Source: DATDIC01 sp963777625
Lineage (GTDB): Bacteria > Pseudomonadota > Alphaproteobacteria > Acetobacterales > Acetobacteraceae
Direction: 5' to 3'
DNA: 64,000 nt
NCBI GenBank assembly: GCA_963777625.1
Contig: CAVZRO010000033.1
Coordinates: 96,479 to 160,478, forward strand
The notes below the pieces were generated by a model that worked only from the letters and a program-made list of their open reading frames with translations, was not told the DNA's origin and did no database searches. Position 1 is the stretch's first letter, and the number at the start of each line of letters is the position of its first letter. Both the position numbers and the translations under genes were made by a program. Positions 1-8,502 of this stretch are shown here, piece after piece.

Positions 1-1144
1 CCGGTTCGACATAGTATTTCACGTCGGGCGGCGGCGACACGAAAGCTTCGAACTGCGGGATCTTTTCGATCAGCGGCTTCCAGTCGATGTCCTTGCGCGG
101 CGACAGCCATCCGGTCATCTCGGTCAGCCGCAGCCCGTTCTGGGCGTTGGTGAGGAACTTCACGAAATCCCAGGCGGCCGCCTTGTTCTGGCTCTGGCCA
201 TTCACATAGACGCCCCACGGCTGCAGCAGCATCATGCGCGGCATGCCGGCCTTCCAGGCAGGAATGGGTGCCACACCATACTGCAGCTTCGGGTTCTTCG
301 ATTGGATCTCGCCGATCACCCAGGACTCGCGGAATAGCATCGCCGTTGCGCCAGAGGCGAAGGCGTCCGCGTCGTGCGGCACCTTGGGGTCATCGATGTG
401 CCAGGTCTGCACGGCATCGACGTAGAAGGTCAGCGCGTCGCGGCCGGCCTGGTTGTCGTATCCGTTATGCCATTTGCCGGCCGGCGTCTTGTCGATCAGC
501 GAACCGCCGGCCGCTTCCAGCACATAGCGGAACTTCTCGCCGATGCCGCTGCCTTGGCCAGAGAGGCGCAGGCTGATGCCGCTGCGTGTCATGCGCCCCT
601 GGCTGTCGAACTTCACCAGCTTCTTGGCGTCCTCGATCAATTCGGGGAAGGTGGCGGGCGGGCCGGACAGGCCGGCTTCCTGGAAATAGGTCTTGTTCCA
701 GTACATGCAGGCGCGGCTGCCTTCCAGGAACGGCAGCCCGTATGTCTTGCCATTGAGCGTAAAGAAATCGACGATGGACGAATCCCACGCACCCGATTTC
801 AGATAAGCGTCGATATCCGGCGGGTTGGGGTCGATCAGGCCGTTATCGATGAAATTGACACTGATATTGGTGCCGATGTCGTATACGTCCGGCCCAGTGC
901 CGGTCGGCACCGCCGCGGTCAGCTTCTGTTCCGCCTCTCGTAAGGATGTGCTGAAGAAATCGAAGCTGACGCCGGGATGGGCCTTGGCGTAATCCGCGCC
1001 GACCGCCTGATAGAGCGGCTGAATCTCCGGATAGCCCGTCCATACCGTCAACTTCGTGTCGGCACGCGCCGTCCGGGTACCGGCGACCGCCGCCGCGCCC
1101 GCCAGCGCCAAAGCCTCTCGCCGGCCCAACCTGGTTCCTGACAT
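1..1144 (-). CDS. Extracellular solute-binding protein, family 1 (partial, runs off left edge)
   Basis: This is the N-terminal 381 residues of a periplasmic binding protein of the UgpB/MalE type, which delivers a sugar or glycerol-phosphate-like solute to an ABC permease. The ATG lies at 1144-1142 and is preceded by GAGGGGGG six bases upstream. The N-terminus carries a twin arginine followed by an alanine-rich core (RREALALAGAAAVAG), so Tat export is likely. The mature part begins TKLTVWTGYPEI, a beta strand typical of the family, and later shows GPDVYDIG and the YGLPFLEGSR segment common in sugar binders. The C-terminus and any permease genes lie outside the window. The solute is unknown. 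Confidence 0.85.
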   Translation of the reverse strand, partial: MSGTRLGRREALALAGAAAVAGTRTARADTKLTVWTGYPEIQPLYQAVGADYAKAHPGVSFDFFSTSLREAEQKLTAAVPTGTGPDVYDIGTNISVNFIDNGLIDPNPPDIDAYLKSGAWDSSIVDFFTLNGKTYGLPFLEGSRACMYWNKTYFQEAGLSGPPATFPELIEDAKKLVKFDSQGRMTRSGISLRLSGQGSGIGEKFRYVLEAAGGSLIDKTPAGKWHNGYDNQAGRDALTFYVDAVQTWHIDDPKVPHDADAFASGATAMLFRESWVIGEIQSKNPKLQYGVAPIPAWKAGMPRMMLLQPWGVYVNGQSQNKAAAWDFVKFLTNAQNGLRLTEMTGWLSPRKDIDWKPLIEKIPQFEAFVSPPPDVKYYVEP

Positions 1145-1257
1145 GATCGACCCCCCTCGCCCTTCTTCGTTCTGGGTCAAGCTTCCCACGCGCTCCCCCG
1201 CGGTGTCTAGAACGACTGATTGAGGTCGCCCCTGTTGCCGCCTTAGTCTCGGCTTTA

Positions 1258-1276
1258 CCGGGCTGAATCAGCCCGG
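1258..1276. promoter_or_regulatory. 19-nt palindrome just upstream of the DegP-like gene
   Basis: CCGGGCTGAATCAGCCCGG is a perfect 9-bp inverted repeat around one central base. It ends 21 bases before the protease ATG and sits in the 153-bp gap between two divergent genes. There is no T-run after it, so it is not a typical terminator. It could be an operator or a 5'-leader hairpin close to the ribosome binding site. The function is inferred only from symmetry and position. Confidence 0.4.
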
Positions 1277-1297
1277 CCTGGCTTTTGGGGGGCAACA

Positions 1298-2668
1298 ATG
1301 CGCAGCTTTTCGATCCGCGCGGTCGCACTGACTGTCGCCCTGCTGTGCCCGCTTGCCGGATCGTCGCCGGCAACCGCACAGAAGGCATCCGCGGACCTCT
1401 CCGACGTCGTTGCGCCGTTGCTGGCGGAGGTTGTCAACGTCACTACTGTCCGGATCACACCAACTCCACAAGGCTCGCACCGCGAAGTATTTGCCGGTTC
1501 GGGGTTCATTATCGATCCCTCAGGCCTGATCGTAACCAACAACCATGTGGCGGACGGGGCCGCCGAGATCACAGTCACCTTGCATGACAACACGATCCTG
1601 CCGGCGACGTTACTGGGGCAGGACGAGCTGACGGACCTGGCGGTGCTGAAAGTAAAATCGGAAGCGCCGCTGCCGGCAGCGCAATTCGGTGATAGCGAAA
1701 AGCTGCGCGTCGGCCAGCCTGTCATCGCAATCGGGAATCCCTACGCGATCGGCACGTCGGTCAGCGCCGGCATCGTCAGCGCGCTCGGCCGCGACATGCG
1801 GGAAAGCCCTTACGACGACTATATCCAGACGGACGCCGCCATCAATCACGGCAATTCCGGGGGGCCGCTGTTCGACCTTGCGGGACAGGTGGTCGGTGTC
1901 AACTCGGTGGTGTTCTCGCCGAGCGAGCAGGGCGGATCGATCGGCCTGGGCTTCGCCGTCCCCTCGAACGAGGCACGCTTCGTCGCCACGCAGCTCGTCG
2001 AACAAGGTTTTGTTCGGCGCGGTTGGCTCGGTGCCCGCATCCAAAACGTGACCCCGGCGATGGCCGACGCGCTCGGGCTGCCGCGAGCCGAGGGCGCGAT
2101 CGTGGTTGCCGTGATCGCCGGTAGCCCGGCCGCCAAGGCCGGGCTACAGGCCGAGGATGTGGTCCTGACGTTCGATGGGCGCGAGATGACCGACTTCCGC
2201 ATGCTGTCGCGGGCAGTCGCAACGCGGGAGATCGGCACGTCGGTACCGCTGACGGTCTGGCGCGATGGGAACAGATCGAACATGACCGTCATCGTCTCCG
2301 AACGGCCAGGCGATCGCCCCCGCCCAACCGGACCGGCCCCGGCAAGCCCGGTCGTCGCGGGGGACGATGCCACTCTCGGTCTTACGCTCGTGCCGCTGAG
2401 CCGTGCATTCCGGACCAGGTTCAGGCTGGACGACGCACAAACGGGGGTGGCGGTGAGCGGGGTGGAGCCGGACAGCGCTGCCGCCGACCAAGGGCTCCGG
2501 GTCGGCGACCTGATCGTGCGCGTCGGCCAGCAGATGGTCACCGCTCCAGCCGAGATAAGCAAAGACATAGCCACCGCCCGCGGAGGGCGTCACGAGCATG
2601 TGTTGATGCTCGTCCAGGGGCAGGATGGGCTTCGCTGGGTCGCGCTGCGGCTGCGGACCGGGGCATAG
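1298..2668 (+). CDS. DegP/HtrA-like periplasmic serine protease with two PDZ domains
   Basis: A 456-residue trypsin-like protease of the Do/HtrA family that degrades or chaperones misfolded proteins in the periplasm. A signal peptide (residues 1 to about 28, cut after ATAQ) is followed by the protease domain with His83 (TNNHVADG), Asp113 (ELTDLAVLKV) and Ser187 (HGNSGGPLF) as catalytic triad. Two PDZ domains follow at about 245-330 and 350-450. The length fits the family. The start is preceded by a GGGGGG run eight bases from ATG. It is a single gene ending in a clear hairpin terminator. Confidence 0.93.
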   Translation: MRSFSIRAVALTVALLCPLAGSSPATAQKASADLSDVVAPLLAEVVNVTTVRITPTPQGSHREVFAGSGFIIDPSGLIVTNNHVADGAAEITVTLHDNTILPATLLGQDELTDLAVLKVKSEAPLPAAQFGDSEKLRVGQPVIAIGNPYAIGTSVSAGIVSALGRDMRESPYDDYIQTDAAINHGNSGGPLFDLAGQVVGVNSVVFSPSEQGGSIGLGFAVPSNEARFVATQLVEQGFVRRGWLGARIQNVTPAMADALGLPRAEGAIVVAVIAGSPAAKAGLQAEDVVLTFDGREMTDFRMLSRAVATREIGTSVPLTVWRDGNRSNMTVIVSERPGDRPRPTGPAPASPVVAGDDATLGLTLVPLSRAFRTRFRLDDAQTGVAVSGVEPDSAAADQGLRVGDLIVRVGQQMVTAPAEISKDIATARGGRHEHVLMLVQGQDGLRWVALRLRTGA

Positions 2669-2670
2669 AA

Positions 2671-2701
2671 ACAGCCGGGTGCCCTTAAGGCGCCCGGCTG
2701 T
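2671..2701. terminator. Intrinsic terminator, probably bidirectional
   Basis: The hairpin has outer arms ACAGCCGGG and CCCGGCTGT and inner arms GCC/GGC around CTTAA, followed by a pyrimidine-rich TTCCTGTTC. It starts three bases after the stop codon of the protease gene and lies just beyond the end of the converging repeat-protein gene, so it probably serves both. Confidence 0.75.
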
Positions 2702-2716
2702 TCCTGTTCAAGTCAG

Positions 2717-3358
2717 TCAGAGTTTGGACGTGTGCTCAGGGGCAGGGACGCGCCTGGGCAAGCTGCTGGGAAGCCCCGCCGTTGCCGCCACCGGCCTCGG
2801 CAAGCTGCTGAGAGGCGCCGCCGTTACCGCCACCGCCGCCCTCGGCGAGACGAGTGCCAGCCCCGCCGTTGCCACCGCCACCGCCTTCAGCAAGCTGCTG
2901 CGAAGCCCCGCCGTTGCCGCCACCGCCGCCTTCAGCAAGCTGCTGGGAAGCCCCGCCGTTGCCGCCGCCGCCGCCTTCAGCAAGCTGCTGGGAAGCCCCG
3001 CCGTTGCCGCCACCGCCGCCCTCGGCAAGCTGCTGGGAAGCCCCGCCGTTGCCGCCGCCGCCGCCCTCGGCAAGCGCTGGGAAGCCCCGCCGTTGCCGCC
3101 GCCACCGCCTTCGGCAAGGCGGGTACCAGCCCCACCGTTGCCGCCGCCACCGCCCTCGGCAAGCTGCTGGGAAGCGCCGCCATTGCCGCCGCCACCGCCT
3201 TCGGCGAGTTGCTGCGTAGCGCCGCCATTGCCGCCGCCTGCTTCGGCCAGCGACGCACGATTACAGTCGGTCGATTTGGTCTGCGCGAAGGCACTCCCAC
3301 CAGTCATCGTAAGGCCAATCGCCAGGAGGGCAGACGCCGCTAACGTTGCGTTTCGCAT
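2717..3358 (-). CDS. Secreted glycine-rich 15-residue repeat protein (internal frameshift)
   Basis: The function is unknown. A clear signal peptide (residues 1-26, cut after SAFAQ) is followed by TKSTDCNRASLAEAG and then tandem copies of a 15-residue unit close to QQLAEGGGGGNGGAS. AGGAG lies eight bases before the ATG. One 45-bp unit (3070-3113) lacks a base after 3075, which throws the remaining units into a different frame (LPRAAAAATAGLPSS type) that happens to stay open to 2717. With that base restored the Gly/Asn/Gln repeats continue to a stop at 2738-2736, ending QLAQARPCP, for about 207 residues with one cysteine near each end of the mature chain. The protein may be a surface or matrix polypeptide, but this is only inferred from composition. 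Confidence 0.65.
   Translation of the reverse strand: MRNATLAASALLAIGLTMTGGSAFAQTKSTDCNRASLAEAGGGNGGATQQLAEGGGGGNGGASQQLAEGGGGGNGGAGTRLAEGGGGGNGGASQRLPRAAAAATAGLPSSLPRAAVAATAGLPSSLLKAAAAATAGLPSSLLKAAVAATAGLRSSLLKAVAVATAGLALVSPRAAVAVTAAPLSSLPRPVAATAGLPSSLPRRVPAPEHTSKL
2758..3245. repeat. Eleven tandem 45-bp units coding for a 15-residue repeat
   Basis: Units begin with GCAAGCTGCTGGGAAGCCCC or variants, read on the plus strand, and are 45 bp each. The first and last have 42 bp, and the unit at 3070-3113 has 44 bp (GCAAGCGCTGG instead of GCAAGCTGCTGG). Two units (about 2845-2889 and 3114-3158) share a diverged head that encodes GTRLAEG instead of SQQLAEG, which suggests duplication of a larger block. 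There are no spacers between units, so this is not a CRISPR array. Confidence 0.9.
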
Positions 3359-3643
3359 CCTTTCGGCTCCTCTTTTCTATTCGAGCAGGTCAGCCCCCCG
3401 CTCATAGGCATTCTTAGGGTCCGGTCACTTGTTTATCTCGTCGGTGACCTGGCCGCCAGAATATGGTCGTCGTGCAACCGTCTGCACGCTTTTTTCACTG
3501 CGACTGCCCCGCATTCCCGCCATGCACGGGAGCCGATACCCCGGCCACGGGCGCTGTGCAGCAGGAAGGCGACCGATCGCGGTCTTCAACGACAGTTCGG
3601 TCATGAACTTCATACCGTCCAGAATAACCACCCCTCCCGCCTG
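3359..3643. other. Intergenic stretch without a supported gene
   Basis: This is 285 bp between the repeat-protein gene and the small secreted peptide gene, both on the minus strand. It holds the repeat gene's AGGAG ribosome site and presumably its promoter. A 68-codon open frame at 3631-3425 on the minus strand has no recognisable features and was not called. Confidence 0.5.
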
Positions 3644-3814
3644 TCAGATCTCGACGACATTGCCGCGAGAGCCGGGCTGTAAAACCTGCGCATGGTAGTA
3701 GCCAGCGCCACCGCCATTTGCCGACGCGGCGGTGTGAGCCGCCGGAAGCACCGGGATTGTCACGCCGGCCACGATGCCCAGAACTCCAAACAGCACTGTC
3801 AGAACTTTGGTCAT
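3644..3814 (-). CDS. Small secreted peptide, 56 residues, unknown function
   Basis: The start at 3814 is chosen because GGAGG lies five bases upstream (GGAGGCCACGATG); an in-frame upstream ATG at 3883 has no such site. The product begins MTKVLTVLFGVLGIVAG and has a hydrophobic signal sequence likely cut around LPAAHTAASA, leaving a mature peptide of only about 25-30 residues with a GGGAGYYHAQ segment. I do not recognise a family. It lies upstream of the glycine-rich secreted protein on the same strand, so a shared surface role is possible but unproven. Confidence 0.55.
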   Translation of the reverse strand: MTKVLTVLFGVLGIVAGVTIPVLPAAHTAASANGGGAGYYHAQVLQPGSRGNVVEI

Positions 3815-3915
3815 CGTGGCCTCCGAAACCGGGTTGCTCCGTTCCTCGCCAACAAATATCGGCGGAAACGTCGCCCGAGTCATTGAACCTCGTCACAGTC
3901 AAATGATGATACTTT

Positions 3916-5013
3916 TCACAGGCGAACGGTGACCTCGGTCACTCCGATGGGCCTGGCTGGCAGGACCCAGCCATCCAGAATTCGCACCTTGACGCGCTCA
4001 CCCTGGGCTGGCGGGTCACCATGGTGAACGACATCCAATCCGTCGGGCACGATATCGCCCACCCCGACGCGGACCAGCCAGTGGCTCCCCTGGTACCGCG
4101 CGTCGATTACGTATCCCGACAGCGAATCCGATTGTCCCACCGGAGAGATGGCAAGCTCATGCGCGCGCACCGCCAGTGTGGCCGGACCGGGTGGGTGGCC
4201 GGACGGGGCGCGTACCGTGCGGGCGCATCCGCCGACGCGGACACTCGCTCTCCCGCCGATTGCAGGTGCAACCATGATTGCCGGCAGCAGCGTCGCGTTG
4301 CCGACGAATCGCGCGGCGTCGGCGCTGGCGGGGCGCTCATAGACGTTGCGGGGCGTGTCGCATTGCAGAATGCGTCCGCCCGCCATCAGCGCGATACGGT
4401 CTGCCAGGGCGAGTGCCTCGTTCTGGTCGTGGGTGACGTAGAGAAACGTCGATCCCAGCGCCGCGCGCATGGCGGTGAACTCGGTCTGCATGGCACCGCG
4501 CAGCGATGGATCGAGATTGGCCAGCGGCTCATCGAGCAGCACCGTCCCCGCCGACCTGGCCAGACACCGCGCCAGAGCGACACGCTGGCGCTGGCCGCCG
4601 GACAACGCGGCGGGACGACGGTCGCCATATTGCTCCAATCCGACCTGCCGCAGAGCTTGCGTCACCGCCTGGCGGCGCCCGGCCCTGTCGAGTCCGCGCT
4701 GTTCCAGCGCGAATCCCACATTGCCGGCAACCGACATATGCGGCCACAGCGCATATGACTGGAACACGATCGCGATATCACGATCTTCCGCCGGAATGAA
4801 ACGGCCCGGCGACGCGACCATCATCTCGCCGATCCGCACGCTGCCGGCATGCGGGCGATGAAATCCGGCCACCACGCGCAGCAGCGTGGTCTTGCCGCAT
4901 CCGGACGCACCAAGGACCACCAGGAACTCGCCCGGCGCGACACGCAGGTCAACGCCATCCAGCACGCGCACGTCGCCGAAGCGGCACGCCACGCCGGACA
5001 GTTCAATGCTCAC
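3916..5013 (-). CDS. ABC transporter ATP-binding protein, iron(III)/spermidine/putrescine type
   Basis: A 365-residue ATPase that powers import through the adjacent fused permease. It shows Walker A (GASGCGKTT), a Q-loop (VFQSYALWPHMSV), the signature LSGGQRQRVALARCLA, Walker B (VLLDEPLANLD) and the H-loop region YVTHDQNEAL, followed by a C-terminal TOBE-like region from about residue 245. The GTG at 5013-5011 overlaps the permease stop as GTGA, which implies translational coupling; an in-frame ATG at 5094 would overlap the permease by 85 bases and is less likely. Together with the permease and binding protein it forms a complete importer. Fe3+, putrescine or 2-aminoethylphosphonate are all possible solutes. 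Confidence 0.88.
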   Translation of the reverse strand: MSIELSGVACRFGDVRVLDGVDLRVAPGEFLVVLGASGCGKTTLLRVVAGFHRPHAGSVRIGEMMVASPGRFIPAEDRDIAIVFQSYALWPHMSVAGNVGFALEQRGLDRAGRRQAVTQALRQVGLEQYGDRRPAALSGGQRQRVALARCLARSAGTVLLDEPLANLDPSLRGAMQTEFTAMRAALGSTFLYVTHDQNEALALADRIALMAGGRILQCDTPRNVYERPASADAARFVGNATLLPAIMVAPAIGGRASVRVGGCARTVRAPSGHPPGPATLAVRAHELAISPVGQSDSLSGYVIDARYQGSHWLVRVGVGDIVPDGLDVVHHGDPPAQGERVKVRILDGWVLPARPIGVTEVTVRL

Positions 5014-6689
5014 CCCGACCACGGCAACATCCGCCGCGCCGACGCGGGCAGCAGCGCGGTCAATCCGGCAATCAGGAAGAGAAAAAGAAGACATAGCGCG
5101 GAGACGGCAGCGGCCTCGGCAATATTCCCGCCCTCGTTCAGGGAAAAGATTAACACCCCTACAGTTTCATGGCCGGGCGACCAGAGCAGCGCCGAGACGG
5201 TCAGTTCCCCGAAAGCGGTCAGCAGGACAAGTATTCCCGCCGCCGCGGCGCCAGGGCCGAGCAACGGAACCGCAATGGCGAACAATCGGCGGAAGAACCG
5301 CGCACCCTGCGCACGGGCTGCCTCGTCCATCACCGGATCGATCCGTGCCAGGGCCGCCTGGACCGGCCGCACCGCCAGAGGCAGGAAGCGCGGGATATAG
5401 GCCAGCAGCATGATCCAGGGCGTGCCGTACAGCGACATCCGCAGCACCGGCAGCGGCCGGGAATAGAGCAGGATCATCCCGATCGCCAGCACGATGCCCG
5501 GCAGCGCGTACGGCGCGTCGATGATCGGATCCAACGATCCGATCAATCGGCGCAACCAGTTGCGATCGCCCCATGACCGCAGCAGCGCAGCCGGGACCGC
5601 CACGACGACGCCGCACACCGCAGCAGCGCCCGCCAACCAGCCCGAGGTGATGAAGGCGCGCCAAGTCTCGGCGGTATGCAGCACGGTGATGTAATGGTCT
5701 AACGTCGCGGTGGCGGGCCGAAGCGGCACGCCGTATGCGCGCGACAGGGAGGTGGCGACAAGGGAGGCCAACGGCAGCACCATTACCACAGCAGACACCG
5801 CCACCAGCCCGAACGTTACAGGCACGCGCCAACCGCCAAGCTCGATCGGGCTCGTTCCGCCGGCAGCGCCGCCGATGGTGGCAGCATCGACGCGACGGGC
5901 GGCCCATCCGGTCGCCAGTGCCGCGACCGCCGACACTATCGCCAGGCCCAACGCCAGCGCGGCGGCGTTCGGCAACATGGCCGGGCCGAACCCGGTCAGG
6001 CGCTGATATATCAGTACGGCCAAGGTCGGATAGCGGGCGGGAATCCCGATCATCGCCGGAATCCCGAAGCTGCCGAGGCAGGCGACCACGGTAAGGCCGA
6101 ACCCGGCGATCAGGCCGGGGCTGGCGAGCGGCAATACGATCCGCCGCAGCACGCGCGCTCGGCGGGCGCCGCCGGCCCGGGCCGCCTCGATGAGCTCGCC
6201 AGGTATTCCCGCCACGGCGGAACGTGCCGCCAGGAACACGATCGGCATGTGCTCCACGCCCAGCAGAAGTGCGATACCCCAGCCCGAATAAAGCGCGTCA
6301 TCAGCACCACTGAACCAGCCCGGCAACGGTCCCCCTGGTGACAGCATCTGCATCCACGCCAGCGCGATGATCTGCGCCGGGATCAGCAGCGGCAGCAGCG
6401 CCGCGATCGACAGCACCCGGCGGGCGTGGGCATCGGTCAGCGCCACCACGACGGCGTATACGCCGCCAAGCGCCAGCGCCACCAGCGCGCCGCCAAGGCT
6501 GGTAACCATGGATCGCAGCAGCGCCCGCACCACCGAAGGTGACGCGAACACGGCGCCCGAGGCCCATACCGCAGCCGCGGCGAGCCGTAGCAGCGGCAGC
6601 AGGCTGAGCCATGCCACGACGACCGCCAATGCCACGCCAAGGAATGCCTCGGCCGCCGGCATCCGCCCGGACAGACGCCGGATGATCAA
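5010..6689 (-). CDS. ABC transporter permease, fused two-domain type (FbpB-like)
   Basis: A 559-residue inner-membrane protein with two tandem binding-protein-dependent permease domains, each with about six membrane segments, as in the iron(III) transporter FbpB. The EAA loop of the first half is visible around ELIEAARAGGARRARVLRRI and of the second half around DEAARAQGARFFRRLF. The start overlaps the stop of the binding-protein gene by four bases (ATGA), and its end overlaps the ATPase start, so all three genes form one operon read from 7666 down to 3916. Confidence 0.9.
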   Translation of the reverse strand: MIIRRLSGRMPAAEAFLGVALAVVVAWLSLLPLLRLAAAAVWASGAVFASPSVVRALLRSMVTSLGGALVALALGGVYAVVVALTDAHARRVLSIAALLPLLIPAQIIALAWMQMLSPGGPLPGWFSGADDALYSGWGIALLLGVEHMPIVFLAARSAVAGIPGELIEAARAGGARRARVLRRIVLPLASPGLIAGFGLTVVACLGSFGIPAMIGIPARYPTLAVLIYQRLTGFGPAMLPNAAALALGLAIVSAVAALATGWAARRVDAATIGGAAGGTSPIELGGWRVPVTFGLVAVSAVVMVLPLASLVATSLSRAYGVPLRPATATLDHYITVLHTAETWRAFITSGWLAGAAAVCGVVVAVPAALLRSWGDRNWLRRLIGSLDPIIDAPYALPGIVLAIGMILLYSRPLPVLRMSLYGTPWIMLLAYIPRFLPLAVRPVQAALARIDPVMDEAARAQGARFFRRLFAIAVPLLGPGAAAAGILVLLTAFGELTVSALLWSPGHETVGVLIFSLNEGGNIAEAAAVSALCLLFLFLIAGLTALLPASARRMLPWSG

Positions 6690-7666
6690 CCGCCGAAATC
6701 ATCCGTGAAGCGGAGCAGATCGGATTGCGCCTGCCGCAGAATGTCACTGATCGGCGGCGCGAGAATGTGGATCTGGTCACGCGGCGGAAAGCCCGTCGGG
6801 GGCGGCACGTCGGCCCGCATCGGCAGATAGCCCAGCGACGCCGCGAAACGCTGGCCGGTTTCGGACAGCAGGAAATCGACGAACGCCTTTGCGGCCGGGA
6901 TATTGTGCGCCGTCGCGAGGATCGCCACCGGCTCGGTCACCACGGTCACGCCATCACGCGGGAAGACGAAATCGATCGGCGAGCCGGCCCGCTTCGCGTT
7001 CAGCGCCATGAAATCCACCAGCACGCCGTATCGACGCTGGCCGCCGGCCACCTCGGTCAGCACCTGGCCGTTGCCCTGCACAGCGATCGCGCCGTTTTTC
7101 GCCAGCCGGTCGAAATAGGTCAGCCCAAGTCCCGGCAGCTCTGCCAGCGTGCCCATGAAGATGGCGGCGGCGCCGCTATAGAGGGGGCTGGGCAGCACCA
7201 CCTGGCCGTGCGCCGCTGGACCCAGCAGGTCGGTCCAGCTTTGCGGGCGAGGCGCCTTCAGGTTGTAAACAATGCCGGTGGTGATGAACTTGGTGCCGAA
7301 ATACGTATGGTCCACGTCGTAAGCGGCGGCAGGCAGCCCCTGAACCTTCGCATCCGGGTAGCGCAGCAGGCGTTTGTCTTGTTTCAACCGCTCCATGCTC
7401 ATGGCGTCGGCGATCAGCAGCACGTCCGGCCGCGGCGCGCCGGCGGCAAACTCGGCGGCGAGCCGCGTCATGATCTGCGTCGTCCCATCGCGGATGAAAG
7501 ACACGGTCACATCCGGCGCGGCCTTGTGGAACGCGGCGATGGCATGTTCGGCATCTGCCGGGGGCTGAGACGTATAGAGCACGAGCTGTCCCGACTGGGC
7601 GCGAAGCGCGGCCGGCATACCCATCATCAGCACCGCCGCAAGCAGGGCTGCAACCACGTGCTTCAT
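6686..7666 (-). CDS. Periplasmic substrate-binding protein of an iron/phosphonate/polyamine-type ABC importer
   Basis: 326 residues with a signal peptide (residues 1-23, ending ALRAQ). The mature start SGQLVLYTSQPPADAE and the later FGTKFITTGIVYNL and SPLYSGAAAIFMGTL segments resemble family-1 binding proteins of the AfuA/FbpA and 2-aminoethylphosphonate groups. The paired tyrosines expected of a classic Fe3+ binder could not be assigned confidently. It is the first gene of the three-gene importer operon. The substrate is not settled. Confidence 0.82.
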   Translation of the reverse strand: MKHVVAALLAAVLMMGMPAALRAQSGQLVLYTSQPPADAEHAIAAFHKAAPDVTVSFIRDGTTQIMTRLAAEFAAGAPRPDVLLIADAMSMERLKQDKRLLRYPDAKVQGLPAAAYDVDHTYFGTKFITTGIVYNLKAPRPQSWTDLLGPAAHGQVVLPSPLYSGAAAIFMGTLAELPGLGLTYFDRLAKNGAIAVQGNGQVLTEVAGGQRRYGVLVDFMALNAKRAGSPIDFVFPRDGVTVVTEPVAILATAHNIPAAKAFVDFLLSETGQRFAASLGYLPMRADVPPPTGFPPRDQIHILAPPISDILRQAQSDLLRFTDDFGG

Positions 7667-7812
7667 TTTCCGCCTCCGGCCGGTCGGCGAGCGATCAAGC
7701 CGGGCGAGGCGTGTCTGTCAACCGCCGCGGGATCGCGAACCGGCAGGCGGGACGTGCTATCCTGGTTCTGCCGCCCGGTTCACTCCATGCAGCGTCGAGG
7801 AGGCGTCGCGAT

Positions 7813-8175
7813 ATGTTCCAGGCCTATCGAACCATCGTGCTGGCGGTGACACTCGGCATCCTGGCGGGCTGCGGCACCACCCTGGCGCAGCGCCAAGCCA
7901 AGCTGGCACCCTTAATCGGACGCCCGGTGAACGACCTGATCCAGCAGCTCGGTGTACCCAACCGGACCTATGATGCGCAAGGCGTGCGCTACCTGGCCTA
8001 TGATGAACGCCAGGTCCAGATTCTGCCGGGCGTGCCGGGGCCCGGGCTTTGGTCCGGCGGTTGGTGGGGCGGCGGCATTCCGCCCGAGGTGGTGCAGTGG
8101 GAGTGCGAGACGACCTTCGCCGTCGCCGGCGGCATCGTCCGATCCTACAGCTTCCATGGAAACGCGTGCGGCTAA
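7813..8175 (+). CDS. Lipoprotein of unknown function
   Basis: A 120-residue protein with a short signal sequence ending in the lipobox LAGC (Cys20 region), so it is probably lipid-anchored. GAGGAGG lies nine bases before the chosen ATG. The mature part has LAPLIGRPVNDLIQQLGVPN, a pattern seen in small outer-membrane-associated proteins of the SmpA/BamE-like kind, then a glycine/tryptophan-rich stretch and two cysteines (ECETTF and NACG) near the C-terminus. The role is unknown. It is divergent from the importer operon on its left. Confidence 0.7.
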   Translation: MFQAYRTIVLAVTLGILAGCGTTLAQRQAKLAPLIGRPVNDLIQQLGVPNRTYDAQGVRYLAYDERQVQILPGVPGPGLWSGGWWGGGIPPEVVQWECETTFAVAGGIVRSYSFHGNACG

Positions 8176-8181
8176 GGTCGG

Positions 8182-8382
8182 CTACCAACCGCCGAACCAG
8201 ACGCCCACCCCGTGGACGATGCCTACCGGAAAGAACAGCGCGCCGGCAATCAACAATGGGCGCAGACCGGCCGCGGAGCAGAATACGATCGAGGTCAGCC
8301 AGGCGGAATAGCTGAACAGGCCGAGGCCGAGGCAGACCGCCGCGGCGAGCGGCGTGATCGGACCGTCTTTTCGAAGCTGCAT
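8182..8382 (-). CDS. Small membrane protein, 66 residues
   Basis: The start at 8382 has GGGAG upstream and gives MQLRKDGPITPLAAA followed by two predicted membrane helices (about 10-32 and 38-62) and a C-terminal WFGGW. An ATG further upstream at 8475 would add 31 residues with no features. It converges with the lipoprotein gene six bases away. No family is recognised. Confidence 0.55.
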   Translation of the reverse strand: MQLRKDGPITPLAAAVCLGLGLFSYSAWLTSIVFCSAAGLRPLLIAGALFFPVGIVHGVGVWFGGW

Positions 8383-8502
8383 GTGGCCAGTCGCTCCCTG
8401 CCAGCGCCGAACGCCGCCGTGGAAAGTCCGAAGCGACAGCCTGCCTGTCAATGATAGACCGGCGTTGCCGCGCACGTAAAGAGTTCGCTGGCGTGACGGC
8501 CG

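Noticed and set aside
2758..3245. CRISPR-like array
   Set aside because: The 45-bp units are contiguous, without spacers, and code for a repeat peptide.
3425..3631. A 68-codon frame downstream of the small secreted peptide gene
   Set aside because: No signal, motif or start support; it overlaps nothing that would suggest coupling.
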